DNA from: Chitinophaga pinensis
GTDB lineage: Bacteria > Bacteroidota > Bacteroidia > AKYH767-A > OLB10
Reading direction: 5' to 3'
NCBI GenBank assembly: GCA_943332105.1
Contig: CALQOD010000014.1
Coordinates: 1 to 41,131, forward strand
DNA length: 41,131 bases
Numbering within the stretch: the stretch's first letter is position 1; every line of letters begins with the position of its first letter. Both the position numbers and the translations under genes were made by a program. Under the pieces are notes generated by a model, which worked only from the letters and a program-made list of their open reading frames with translations, ran no database searches and was not told the origin of the DNA. Positions 27,453 through 37,394 of the stretch are shown piece by piece.

Positions 27453-28245
27453 ATTTAATGATGAATTGATCCGCATCTTTATTAGCAGGAAAACGTTTTC
27501 TGAAATCTTTTAGCGCTTTGTAATTTAATTCTATCGTTTCTAATCCTTCTTTATTCGGTTTATGGTTGGATATTTTTGCGCCTAACATGTCTAACGCTAA
27601 CGAATAGCCGTTATAAGGAATAGCATTCCCATCTTTACCTACGCGATTAACCCCAATAACGTACGACTGATTCTCAATAGCGCGTGCTATCAATAATTGC
27701 TGCCATGCATAACTACGTACTGCTGGCCAATTCGCTACATTAATCATTACATCGTAACGATAATTTTTCTTCGCATCAATATTTCTGCTCCATACAGGGA
27801 ATCGTAAATCGTAACATACGAGTGGCATAATCTTCCAGCCCTTGTGCTCAACGATTAGTGTTTTATTTCCGCTCGTAAAAACAGTATCTTCTTTAGCCAT
27901 GCTGAATAAATGGCGCTTGTTGTAAAACTCATAAGTGCCATCGGAACGCATCCAGATAAAACGATTATAAAACTTATTTTTCTCTTTAATGATAATACTT
28001 CCGCAAACTACACTCTTCATACTCTTAGCCGTCTCGTGCATCCATTGCATGGTAAATCCATCCATTGCTTCAGCGCATTTAAAAACATTATTCGTGAAGC
28101 CGCTGTTAAACATTTCGGGCAATACAATAACGTCGGTCGATTTTGGCTCGATATGATTTATCAGACTATGCAAATGTTTGATGGAGGCAATTGCATCTTC
28201 CCATTTCAAATTCGCTTGTATGGTAGTTATCTTTAAGTTTTTCAT
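27451..28245 (-). CDS. Nitrilase-superfamily omega-amidase (YafV/Nit2-like)
   Basis: IVLPEMFNSGF, YNKRHLFSMA, PLVCYDLRFPVWSRN, NVANWPAVRSYAWQQLLIARAIENQSYVIGVNRVG: E-K-C triad. Confidence 0.93.
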   Translation of the reverse strand: MKNLKITTIQANLKWEDAIASIKHLHSLINHIEPKSTDVIVLPEMFNSGFTNNVFKCAEAMDGFTMQWMHETAKSMKSVVCGSIIIKEKNKFYNRFIWMRSDGTYEFYNKRHLFSMAKEDTVFTSGNKTLIVEHKGWKIMPLVCYDLRFPVWSRNIDAKKNYRYDVMINVANWPAVRSYAWQQLLIARAIENQSYVIGVNRVGKDGNAIPYNGYSLALDMLGAKISNHKPNKEGLETIELNYKALKDFRKRFPANKDADQFIIK

Positions 28246-29390
28246 TTGATATCGTGTATTTTTTCTGCTGCTCGCTCTAAGGTTTCGTTGTCTTTGGCAA
28301 AACAGAAGCGAAGCATTTTTGTATCAACATCCGACGAGTAAAACACAGATACAGGAATAGAAGCAATTCCAAATTCTTTTGTTAAACGAATAGCTAAGTC
28401 GGTATCTTTTTCATTTGAAAAATTAGAATAATCTAACAACTGAAAATAAGATCCTTTACACGGTGTAAACGTAAAGGAGCATCCTTGAATTAAGGAAAGA
28501 AAGTAATCGCGTTTAGCTTGATAAAAGAAAGGTAGCGATAAATAATGTTCTTCGTTTTGTAAATATTTTGCTAATGCAACTTGTAGCGGCGTATTCACAG
28601 AGAAAACTAAAAACTGATGCACCTTTCTAAACTCCTTCATCAAATATTCTGGCCCTAAGCAATATCCTGTTTTCCAGCCTGTCGCATGAAACGTTTTTCC
28701 GAAGGAGTAAACAATCAGACTCCTATTGCGCAATTCTTCAAAACGACAAACACTCTGATGTTCTTCTCCATCAAAAATGATATGTTCATATACCTCATCG
28801 CTTAATACAATGATGTTTGTGCCTTTTGTTATTTCTGCTAGCGATTCTAAATCTTGCTTTGATAAAATAGTTCCTGAAGGATTATGAGGTGTATTGATTA
28901 TGATTAACTTCGTTTTATCGGTAATCATGCTTTTAACTTCTTCCCAATTAATGCGGTAATCCGGTGGCGTTAGTGAATACGGTTTTACAATTCCTCCTGC
29001 TAATTCGATTGCCGGCTTATAACTATCGTATGCTGGTTCAAAAATAATTACTTCATCACCTTTATGTACCAATGCGGTAATAGCAGTATACAAAGCCTGT
29101 GTTCCTCCGGCTGTAATGGTAATTTCGGAGTCAGGATTATAGTAAGCACCGTAAAGTTTCTGAGTCTTTTTAGAGAGTTCTTCTCGCAAAGCAGGCAAGC
29201 CAGGCATCGGTGCATATTGATTATGGTTATCTACCATTGCCTGATTATACAAATCGATTAGCTCTCGCGAAACTTCAAAGCTAGGGAAACCCTGACTTAA
29301 GTTTATCGCTCCAGTTTCATTGGCTAGTCCCGACATAATCGTAAAAATGGTGGTCCCTACATTTGGTAATTTACTCTCAATGATATTCAT
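28242..29390 (-). CDS. PLP-dependent aminotransferase, methionine/glutamine transaminase (YbdL/KAT-like)
   Basis: GAINLSQGFPSFEVS, ITAGGTQALYTAITALVHKGDEVIIFEPAYDSYKPA, NTPHNPSGTIL, VYSFGKTFHATGWKTGYCLGP. Confidence 0.94.
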   Translation of the reverse strand: MNIIESKLPNVGTTIFTIMSGLANETGAINLSQGFPSFEVSRELIDLYNQAMVDNHNQYAPMPGLPALREELSKKTQKLYGAYYNPDSEITITAGGTQALYTAITALVHKGDEVIIFEPAYDSYKPAIELAGGIVKPYSLTPPDYRINWEEVKSMITDKTKLIIINTPHNPSGTILSKQDLESLAEITKGTNIIVLSDEVYEHIIFDGEEHQSVCRFEELRNRSLIVYSFGKTFHATGWKTGYCLGPEYLMKEFRKVHQFLVFSVNTPLQVALAKYLQNEEHYLSLPFFYQAKRDYFLSLIQGCSFTFTPCKGSYFQLLDYSNFSNEKDTDLAIRLTKEFGIASIPVSVFYSSDVDTKMLRFCFAKDNETLERAAEKIHDIK

Positions 29391-29481
29391 AATTACGAAA
29401 GATTATTTGTTCAAATATACTCGCAATAATTGTGATTTAAAATCTACCAATCAATTATCTTTAACCCAATAAAATATAACT

Positions 29482-31119
29482 ATGAAATCAATTCGAATTT
29501 TTGTTCTTCTGCTTTTAGTTGCCTTTGTAAAGAATGTATCGGCACAAACAACAGTAGGTCTTACCTATAATTCCGGTAACAATATATCTGACGGCTATAC
29601 ATTGTTTAGTCCGATGAGCAGCTTCAATACTTATTTGATAGATCGTTGTGGTAAGCAAGTAAAAACATGGACAAGCACTTACCGTCCTGGTTTGGCTTCT
29701 TATTTAATGGATGATGGTTCATTAATACGCACAGGCAATGCAATGAATACTTATTTTAACGCTGGTGGAAGAGGCGGTGCTATTCAAAAGTATGATTGGA
29801 ATGGGAATCTTCTTTGGACTTTAGGTTATGGAGACTCTGTTAATTGTCCGCATCATGATATATGTGCCTTGCCCAATGGGAATATATTAGTAATTGCCTG
29901 GCAGGTTAAATCGAGTACTGTAGCAATTGCCAATGGTCGTAATCCTGCTCTCGTAACACCAAAAGTATGGAGTGAGCAGATTTTAGAAATAGCAAATGGT
30001 TTTAATATTGTATGGCAATGGAATTTATGGGACCATCTCGTACAAGAGTTTGATTCTACGAAAGCAAATTACGGAAGTGTTGAAAGTAATCCACAGCTCG
30101 TAAATATTAATTATAATGCGAGTAGTACCAATGCCGACTGGATTCATTTAAATTCTATCGACTATAATCCCGCTCTAGATCAGATAATGGTAAGTGCTCA
30201 TGCTTTTAATGAAGTCTGGATTATTGATCATAGTACAACAACTGGTTATGCTGCAGGACATACAGGAGGTAATGCAGGTAAGGGTGGCGACATCTTATAC
30301 CGATGGGGAAATCCTGCTACCTATAATGCAGCCGGAACGCAACAATTTTTTGGGCAACATAATGCACATTGGATAAAACCAGGTTTGCCTTATGAAAATC
30401 AGATTATGGTTTTTAATAATGGGATTGCTCGACCAGGAGGAAACTATTCAACAATTGAAATTATTAATCCTCCATTAAACGGGTTTAATTATAATGCAAC
30501 ATTGCCTTATCTACCTACTGCTCCTACATGGAAATATAATGATGCAAACGTTCACAATTTCTTTGCGCAAAATATTTCAGGGGCACAAATGTTAGCAAAC
30601 GGAAATATAATTTATACCGATGGTCCTTCAGGAGAATTTGTAGAGATAGATTCAGCTGGAAATAAACTGTGGAGTTATATGAATCCTATTATTTCTACGG
30701 GTCCTTTATCACAAGGTGTTGTTCCTTCTACAAATTCAGTGTTTCATTGTAATTTTTATCCAACTAATTTCAGTGGATTTATTGGTAAAACACTTACGTC
30801 AACCACGATTCTTGAAAATACGAATGTGCTTTCTGATTCTTGCAGCTTAACAACAGGAATCAACACGAATGATTTTAGTGCTTCCATTAGCGTTTATCCA
30901 AATCCTGCAAACGATTATTTACAAATCGAAATCGCAACGGGTAATTCAGAAAAAGCAATGGCCATTATTTACGATAACTTTGGAAGAGCAGTGAAGCAAA
31001 TTTTAATTTCATCAAGCAACAACCGAGTGGATATACGAGAATTAAGTGCTGGTAATTATTATTTGAAAATTGCAGGAACGAATGAATCATTGACAAAGCG
31101 TTTTAGTGTGATACGATAA
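29482..31119 (+). CDS. Aryl-sulfate sulfotransferase-like secreted protein with T9SS type A sorting domain
   Basis: YTLFSPMSSFNTYLIDRCGKQVKTW, WNGNLLWTLGYGDSVNCPHHDICALPNGNILVIAW, HLNSIDYNPALDQIMVSAHAFNEVWIIDHS; C-terminus SVYPNPANDYLQIEI ... AGNYYLKIAGTNESLTKRFSVIR. Confidence 0.9.
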   Translation: MKSIRIFVLLLLVAFVKNVSAQTTVGLTYNSGNNISDGYTLFSPMSSFNTYLIDRCGKQVKTWTSTYRPGLASYLMDDGSLIRTGNAMNTYFNAGGRGGAIQKYDWNGNLLWTLGYGDSVNCPHHDICALPNGNILVIAWQVKSSTVAIANGRNPALVTPKVWSEQILEIANGFNIVWQWNLWDHLVQEFDSTKANYGSVESNPQLVNINYNASSTNADWIHLNSIDYNPALDQIMVSAHAFNEVWIIDHSTTTGYAAGHTGGNAGKGGDILYRWGNPATYNAAGTQQFFGQHNAHWIKPGLPYENQIMVFNNGIARPGGNYSTIEIINPPLNGFNYNATLPYLPTAPTWKYNDANVHNFFAQNISGAQMLANGNIIYTDGPSGEFVEIDSAGNKLWSYMNPIISTGPLSQGVVPSTNSVFHCNFYPTNFSGFIGKTLTSTTILENTNVLSDSCSLTTGINTNDFSASISVYPNPANDYLQIEIATGNSEKAMAIIYDNFGRAVKQILISSSNNRVDIRELSAGNYYLKIAGTNESLTKRFSVIR

Positions 31120-31229
31120 GAATCATAAAATTGATTTGTAATCGAGAATATGTAATCAGCAAAACATTTGTATCATTACGCAAGTTTATTTTTTAAAGGA
31201 ACACTAAGCTTGTTCACTAACCAATATTT

Positions 31230-32933
31230 ATGAAAAAGCAAAGCTATCTTCTCGTCTTATTTTTAAGTTTAATCACTTTATCGACGAGCGCGCAAACGTA
31301 TAACGCATTACGAATTCCTGATACGCTTTCCGGCACTACTTTTAATCTTGCAATGAAAGATACCTTCGCGCAAATTTTGCCTGGCAACCAAACAATAACA
31401 GGTGGTATTAACGCTAATTTCTGGGGACCAACTTTATTCATTAACAAAGGCGATACGGTTCACATGAATGTTCAAAATAATCTGAATGATTCAACTACGC
31501 TTCATTGGCACGGGATGCATTTACCTGCGGTAATGGACGGTGGTCCGCATCAGGTAATTCCTCCTGGAACTTTGTGGCAGCCTTACTGGAAAGTGACGAA
31601 TGATGCAGCTACATATTGGTATCACCCACACTTACACGAGACAACACAAGAGCAAATGACAAAAGGTTTAGGCGGATTAATCATTGTGCGCGATAGTGTT
31701 GAGTCAGCATTACCATTGCCAAGAACATATAGCGTAGATGATATACCGTTAGTATTGACCGATCGTGATATCACTACTGCAAATCAGTTTTCGGTGGTGC
31801 CTTACGGCGATAGTATGATGGTGAATGGAACATTACGTCCGCAGTATACAATTCCTGCACAAGTAGTACGTTTCAGAATTTTAAATGGCGCTATTGAGCG
31901 TTCTTATAATTTAGGGTTTAGTGATAACAGAACGTTTTATGTGATTACTTCTGATGGTGGATTATTAAGTACTCCTGTTGCGTTAACGCGTTACCTTTTG
32001 CATGCAGGTGAGCGAATTGAAATTTTAGTAAACTGTAGTGGCCAATCAGGAACTAATGTGTTTTTGAAAGCTTACAACTCTACCCTCTCACAACAAACGC
32101 CAGGTGGAGATTTATTTCCTAACGGACCTTTTGCAAATTATTTAGCAAGAATTGATTTTAATATTTTACGTTTGAATATTAGCAATCAAACGAGCAATCC
32201 AATAACAGCAATTCCAACTGCATTAAGAACCGTGACAACAATCCCTGCAGCTAATGCAAATCTTACGCGTTTTTTAACCATTAGCGACACAACGATTGCT
32301 GGAATTCCTGGTGCAGCATTTTTATTGAACCATAAATTGTTTGATATCAATTATAACAATTACGCTGTTCCTTTGAATAATACCGAGATTTGGCAAATAA
32401 CCAACTCGGGGAACTTCGGACATCCATTTCATATTCACGATGTAGAGTTTAATATCATTAGTGCAAGTGGTGCAGCACCTGCAGCAGCGCAAGCAGGATG
32501 GAAAGATGTAGTGTTTGTACCAGCTAATTCAACAGTGAAATTTATTGCGAAGTTTGATGATTATGCCGATTCGTTGCATCCGTTTATGTATCACTGTCAT
32601 ATATCACTACATGAAGATGAGGGGATGATGGGACAATTTATTGTAACAGGTAATAATACTACCGGAGTATCTGAAATCACGAATGAAGAATCACGTTTCA
32701 TTTTGTATCCTAATCCTGCAAGTGAAAAATTATTTGTTAATTTGAAAGAGGAATATCAAGGCATTTATTATTTACGTTTGACGAATGCAATTGGCAGAAC
32801 AATTTTAATGTCGCCACGTCCGCAGATAGAAAACGGAATTGATATTAGCCACCTTCCTGCAGGAGTTTATTTTGTACAAATCACCGACGAAAAAACACTA
32901 AAAACTACCACGCAAAAATTCATTAAACAATGA
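31230..32933 (+). CDS. Multicopper oxidase with T9SS type A sorting domain
   Basis: Copper motifs LHWHGMH, YWYHPHLHE, HPFHIHDVEF, MYHCHISLHEDEGMMGQF; C-terminus ILYPNPASEKLFVNL ... AGVYFVQITDEKTLKTTTQKFIKQ. Confidence 0.95.
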   Translation: MKKQSYLLVLFLSLITLSTSAQTYNALRIPDTLSGTTFNLAMKDTFAQILPGNQTITGGINANFWGPTLFINKGDTVHMNVQNNLNDSTTLHWHGMHLPAVMDGGPHQVIPPGTLWQPYWKVTNDAATYWYHPHLHETTQEQMTKGLGGLIIVRDSVESALPLPRTYSVDDIPLVLTDRDITTANQFSVVPYGDSMMVNGTLRPQYTIPAQVVRFRILNGAIERSYNLGFSDNRTFYVITSDGGLLSTPVALTRYLLHAGERIEILVNCSGQSGTNVFLKAYNSTLSQQTPGGDLFPNGPFANYLARIDFNILRLNISNQTSNPITAIPTALRTVTTIPAANANLTRFLTISDTTIAGIPGAAFLLNHKLFDINYNNYAVPLNNTEIWQITNSGNFGHPFHIHDVEFNIISASGAAPAAAQAGWKDVVFVPANSTVKFIAKFDDYADSLHPFMYHCHISLHEDEGMMGQFIVTGNNTTGVSEITNEESRFILYPNPASEKLFVNLKEEYQGIYYLRLTNAIGRTILMSPRPQIENGIDISHLPAGVYFVQITDEKTLKTTTQKFIKQ

Positions 32934-33559
32934 GAGGAAGTAAAATAAGTTTACTCTTCTTTTTGATATTGATTGGATGCTCGCTAAATGTGCAGGCAAG
33001 TGGTGGTAAAAAAAACTATGTTTCTTCATTGGGAGATACCATCCAAGATTTTTCGTTGCAAAATATAGATGGTAACTATCTCTCATTAAAAAGTTATCCT
33101 GAAGCAAAAGGGTTTATTATTGTGTTTACTTGTAACCATTGTCCTTTTGCAAAATTGTATTCTGAACGTTTTAACGTAATGGCTGAAAAGTACGGCGCTC
33201 TAAATGTTCCCTTGTTAGCGATTAATCCGATGGACACCGTAGTGTATGAGGAAGAAAGTTTTATCGGAATGCAGGAAAAAGCAAAGGCATCTTCATTTTC
33301 ATTCCCGTATTTACAAGATAATTTACAAACTGTTGCAAAAGACTTTAACGCCGATCATACTCCACATGCATTTGTTATTTGGAAAGAAAATAACCAGTGG
33401 ATTATTAAATATACGGGCGCTATTGATGATAACGGAGCTGAATCCGACAAAGTGAAAAATTCGTATGTTGCAAATGCTGTTGATGAATTATTAGTAGGTA
33501 AAAAAGTACAGGAGCCAGAAACACGATCGATTGGTTGTGCAGTTTTTTATAGAAAATAA
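32930..33559 (+). CDS. Thioredoxin-like/redoxin family protein
   Basis: GDTIQDFSLQNIDGNYLSLKSYPEAKGFIIVFTCNHCPFAKLYSERF; 4-bp overlap with the multicopper oxidase gene. Confidence 0.9.
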   Translation: MRGSKISLLFFLILIGCSLNVQASGGKKNYVSSLGDTIQDFSLQNIDGNYLSLKSYPEAKGFIIVFTCNHCPFAKLYSERFNVMAEKYGALNVPLLAINPMDTVVYEEESFIGMQEKAKASSFSFPYLQDNLQTVAKDFNADHTPHAFVIWKENNQWIIKYTGAIDDNGAESDKVKNSYVANAVDELLVGKKVQEPETRSIGCAVFYRK

Positions 33560-33597
33560 TTATTAATTTAATATATTCACACTATAAAAACAGGACT

Positions 33598-34770
33598 ATG
33601 AAAAAAATAGCATTGCAATTAATGGTTTTATGTTTATTAAATTTTGCAAGCTTCGCTCAATGGCAACAGTCTGTAGGAACAACAGGATTAAATATGCAGT
33701 CATTACTTGTAAATGGTATGTATGCATATGCTGGTGGTGCTACTGGGGCATATTTATCAACAGATACTGCCGCTAACTTTCTTTTTTCAAATAGTGGAAA
33801 TAATGCGGCTGGCCCAACTCGTGGGCTCACACACGATAATACATATACTTATACTTGTACTAGTCAAGGTGTTTTCAGAAGTTCAAACAATGGCACTACG
33901 TGGATTTCAAAAAGTATAGGCCTTTCCAATTTATTAAATAGTGGAATTATTAATGTTGGTACACGCTTATTTGTTGTAGGCCCCGGTGGAGTTTATATGT
34001 CGACTGATAATGCTGACAATTGGACTGCGGCAGGACTAACGGGAACGGATGTTCGTTGTATAACTTCAATGCAAGACACGCTATACGTTGGCACCCTTAA
34101 TTCAGGTATTTATAAAAGTTCAGATTGGGGACAAAACTGGATAAGTATAAATAATGGTCTCGGGAGTGCTAATGGATTTAGAGCCATTGAATGTAAAGAC
34201 AATACTGTTTTTGTAGGTGGACCAATCGGAACAGGTGTTTTTCGATCAATAGATTTTGGCGCAACTTGGACATTATTATCAAGTGGATTGCCATCTGGTT
34301 CATATAGAGGATTTGCAAGTAATAATCAGTATATTTTTGCTGGGTCATTCGGAGCTGGCGTATATTATTCGTCTGACAATGGCAATAATTGGACTGCCAT
34401 TAATACGGGACTATTAGATTTAACAATATTTGATTTGGAATTAAGTACTACTTACATCATTGCCGCTACTAACACACAAGGGGTGTTCCGACTGCCGCTT
34501 ACTGATTTAAATTCTGCTACAGGAATAGAGGAGCAGCGAAATATTAATACGGTAAATGTTTTTCCGAATCCTATTCAAACGACAATTAATTTTATTGCAG
34601 AAAATAAGATGATTGGGCAGGATTATTCAATTTATGATTGTTTTGGAAAAATAGTCTTATTTGGAAAAGTTGATAAAAATGAAATGGCGGTTGATGCAAG
34701 TAACTTAATAAATGGAATTTATTGGGTTAATATTGCAAACACTGCAACAGCTAAATTTATTAAGCAATAA
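33598..34770 (+). CDS. BNR/YCF48-like beta-propeller protein with T9SS type A sorting domain
   Basis: Repeated GVFRSSNNGTTWIS / GIYKSSDWGQNWISI / GVYYSSDNGNNWTAI blades; C-terminus VFPNPIQTTINF ... NGIYWVNIANTATAKFIKQ. Confidence 0.9.
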   Translation: MKKIALQLMVLCLLNFASFAQWQQSVGTTGLNMQSLLVNGMYAYAGGATGAYLSTDTAANFLFSNSGNNAAGPTRGLTHDNTYTYTCTSQGVFRSSNNGTTWISKSIGLSNLLNSGIINVGTRLFVVGPGGVYMSTDNADNWTAAGLTGTDVRCITSMQDTLYVGTLNSGIYKSSDWGQNWISINNGLGSANGFRAIECKDNTVFVGGPIGTGVFRSIDFGATWTLLSSGLPSGSYRGFASNNQYIFAGSFGAGVYYSSDNGNNWTAINTGLLDLTIFDLELSTTYIIAATNTQGVFRLPLTDLNSATGIEEQRNINTVNVFPNPIQTTINFIAENKMIGQDYSIYDCFGKIVLFGKVDKNEMAVDASNLINGIYWVNIANTATAKFIKQ

Positions 34771-34831
34771 GTAGATTAAAAGTAAAGAACAATAAACTTT
34801 CAATAATAATGATGTTGCTATTTTTGAAACG

Positions 34832-35515
34832 ATGGATAAGAATCAACAACTCGAACAATTAATTTTAGCAGAAGCAAAAGCAGCGCAATTATTTTCTGAA
34901 ATTGAAAAAAGGAACATCATTCGTGCGCAAGTATCAGAGAAAGAGGTGAACGATGCTATTTATGATTTAGCATTTGAGCTCTTCGGAATAAAAAAATTCT
35001 GGCATAAACGCATTGTGCGTGCAGGTAAAAATACACTCTTACCCTATAAACACAATCCTGAAAATTTAATCCTGCAAGAAGACGATATTGTATTCCTCGA
35101 TTTTGGCCCTGTGTTCGAAGAGTGGGAAGCTGATTATGGACGTACCTATGTGATAGGACAAAGCGAGAAGAAATTAAAGTTGAAAGCAGATGTAGAAGCT
35201 GCCTGGCACGAAGGAAAAAAATACTATCAAGAAAATAAGCAGCAGATAACGCCTGCTGAATTATACGGCTATACGCAACAGTTAGCCATTAAGTATGGTT
35301 GGACATTTGGTAATAAGCACTGCGGACATTTAATCGGTAATTTCCCACATGAAGTGATACAAGGCGAAGAGCTCGAAAATTATTTACATCCCGATAACCA
35401 CAAACCGATGTCGGACAACGACCGCAACAACAACCCTCGCTTCTGGATTTATGAAGTCCATTTTGTAGACGAAGCGTTGGAGATAGGCGGTTTTTTTGAG
35501 CAGTTGTTGGATTGA
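34832..35515 (+). CDS. M24 (aminopeptidase P-like) family metallopeptidase
   Basis: DDIVFLDFGPVFEEWEADYGRTYVIG, HCGHLIGNFPHE, IYEVHFVDEALEIGGFFEQLLD. Confidence 0.88.
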   Translation: MDKNQQLEQLILAEAKAAQLFSEIEKRNIIRAQVSEKEVNDAIYDLAFELFGIKKFWHKRIVRAGKNTLLPYKHNPENLILQEDDIVFLDFGPVFEEWEADYGRTYVIGQSEKKLKLKADVEAAWHEGKKYYQENKQQITPAELYGYTQQLAIKYGWTFGNKHCGHLIGNFPHEVIQGEELENYLHPDNHKPMSDNDRNNNPRFWIYEVHFVDEALEIGGFFEQLLD

Positions 35516-35615
35516 GTTTTAAATTTTACTCATCGATTAATAGTACTACATAGTAAAAACAGTTGCATAAGTGGCAAAATAAATTTATAGCGTTCAACAC
35601 CTTTTATATAATTCA

Positions 35616-35829
35616 GTGGCAAGTAAAATCTGACGTTTTTTGAAGCTCTTTGAAAATTTCAAAAAGATAAAAATTTGATTTATTGAGCAAAAAAACCACG
35701 TTTTACAATATATAAATAACTGATAATTAGTATAAAACATAATAGCAGAGAGCCGATATTTGCCATTTTTAATGAATTGAACAATAAGTAATTTTACTTA
35801 TTGTTTTCAGTTGTTTGCCACTTTATATT
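35616..35829 (+). promoter_or_regulatory. Conserved promoter cassette copy 1, bounded by GTGGCAA/TTGCCAC and ending in TATATTTG
   Basis: Near-identical ends with 39279-39491; internal hairpin AATAAGTAA-TT-TTACTTATT; TTG-N20-TATATTTG fits the Bacteroidota -33/-7 promoter; ATG of the 35853 gene follows. Confidence 0.75.
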
Positions 35830-35852
35830 TGAGAATCTAAAATCTAATAATT

Positions 35853-37382
35853 ATGAAAATATCAAAAAAACCACTAGCACTATGGTGCTTATTAATTAAT
35901 GTTCTTATGGCTAATGCACAATTTGTTTCTCCTGTTATACAGGATAGCAGTTATGGAGTCAGTCCTATTTATAGCCGTAATACTGGCTGTGATATTATGA
36001 CTTTTAATAATAATACATATCGTGTAAGTGTTTGGGGTAATGCTACAAAAAATAGAGGATTCGGTTGGGTGGTTGATTATATGGGTAATAGCTATGTTGG
36101 AACATTACCCCTTACTTATCCCGGATATTTAGAGGACCCTGACGTTTGTATACTCACAAAGTCTGATTCTAACCTTCTTGCGGCAGTAGTTTATTATGAT
36201 TCATTGAGCTCAAATTATTATTTAGAAATATTTGAATGGAAAAGCAGCATTTTGGCGTTTTCATCAGTTAATGTTACCAATTTTGCAAATGCTCCTTTTG
36301 GCACCACTTTAAACATTGATGGTAATAGTAAGCTAGTTGGGGAATTTACGATAGTTTGGGATGACCAATCAAAAAGAATATTTGCGGCTGTCGGAAATAC
36401 TTCTTCAGTAATTATATCGACAAATCAATTAAAGGATGGAATAAATCCTGATGTAAGTTTATATATTGACGGTGGTGCTGACGTAGTTCATGTTTGCTAT
36501 ATTGATGCTACTAGTGGCGAATTAATAGTGACGGATTATAATTTTAATGACTTAGCGTCATCAATAGTTAATGTTATTGCTGGGCCTTACGTATATTTAC
36601 CAATAAATTCTTCGTATAAATGGGAATTTCCAAGAATTGCCTCTCCTGGCCCTAATGGCGGGAGCCCTTCTGATTGGACTGTGGTAGCTCTTGAGCGTGA
36701 AATTATTCTGAGTAGTCCTCCTAATAATTGGTACATCAGAGGTTATAATAATGGCACAAGTACGATTATTAATTATAATGTCTCTTTAATAGACATTTCA
36801 AAATTTCCGAATTATTATTCAAGTATTTGCTACTCTAATAATTACCCCTCAGATGGCATTTATGTAGGTTGGTCATTTTATTCAGGTAGGCAAGGCTTTA
36901 CTAATGTAATTGATAGTGCTGATTACTCAATAGTACTTAGATGTAATAGCAATGCTTTACCAATTGATTCCCTATTCTGGCAAGTACCTTATTCAATTAC
37001 AAGTAATAACGGTGACATATCGACCTTTTTATCATTAGCGGGAAGGCATGCAGACAATGAATTATTCGCGACTTATCAAAATATTAGTATTGGAGGCGCC
37101 AATGTATGGGATGTGAATTATAAAATGATTAAGTCTATTTCGTCTGCTACAAGTTTTAAGTCGCATCAAAACGTGACAACAATACAATCTGACTCATCGA
37201 AAGAATTGCTACAAACAAGTTACTACTCTTCAGACGGTAAATTATTATTTACTACAAAAAACAAAAATACTGATGAGTTTGAAAATTACTTCAAAAACTT
37301 TACTAATGATTTTATAATTCAAAAATCAGAATATAGTAACCATACATTTCGTTCAATAAAATTAGCTAGATTTAATCATTAA
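35853..37382 (+). CDS. Secreted hypothetical protein, paralog A1
   Basis: Signal peptide (ALWCLLINVLMANAQF); strong similarity along its length to 39515..41068. Confidence 0.8.
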   Translation: MKISKKPLALWCLLINVLMANAQFVSPVIQDSSYGVSPIYSRNTGCDIMTFNNNTYRVSVWGNATKNRGFGWVVDYMGNSYVGTLPLTYPGYLEDPDVCILTKSDSNLLAAVVYYDSLSSNYYLEIFEWKSSILAFSSVNVTNFANAPFGTTLNIDGNSKLVGEFTIVWDDQSKRIFAAVGNTSSVIISTNQLKDGINPDVSLYIDGGADVVHVCYIDATSGELIVTDYNFNDLASSIVNVIAGPYVYLPINSSYKWEFPRIASPGPNGGSPSDWTVVALEREIILSSPPNNWYIRGYNNGTSTIINYNVSLIDISKFPNYYSSICYSNNYPSDGIYVGWSFYSGRQGFTNVIDSADYSIVLRCNSNALPIDSLFWQVPYSITSNNGDISTFLSLAGRHADNELFATYQNISIGGANVWDVNYKMIKSISSATSFKSHQNVTTIQSDSSKELLQTSYYSSDGKLLFTTKNKNTDEFENYFKNFTNDFIIQKSEYSNHTFRSIKLARFNH

Positions 37383-37394
37383 TAAGTTGTCTTT

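Noticed and set aside
35616-35821. Phase-variable invertible promoter bounded by AGTGGCAA inverted repeats
   Set aside because: Arms are only about 8 bp, both copies have the same orientation, and no invertase gene is visible; kept only as a possible cassette.
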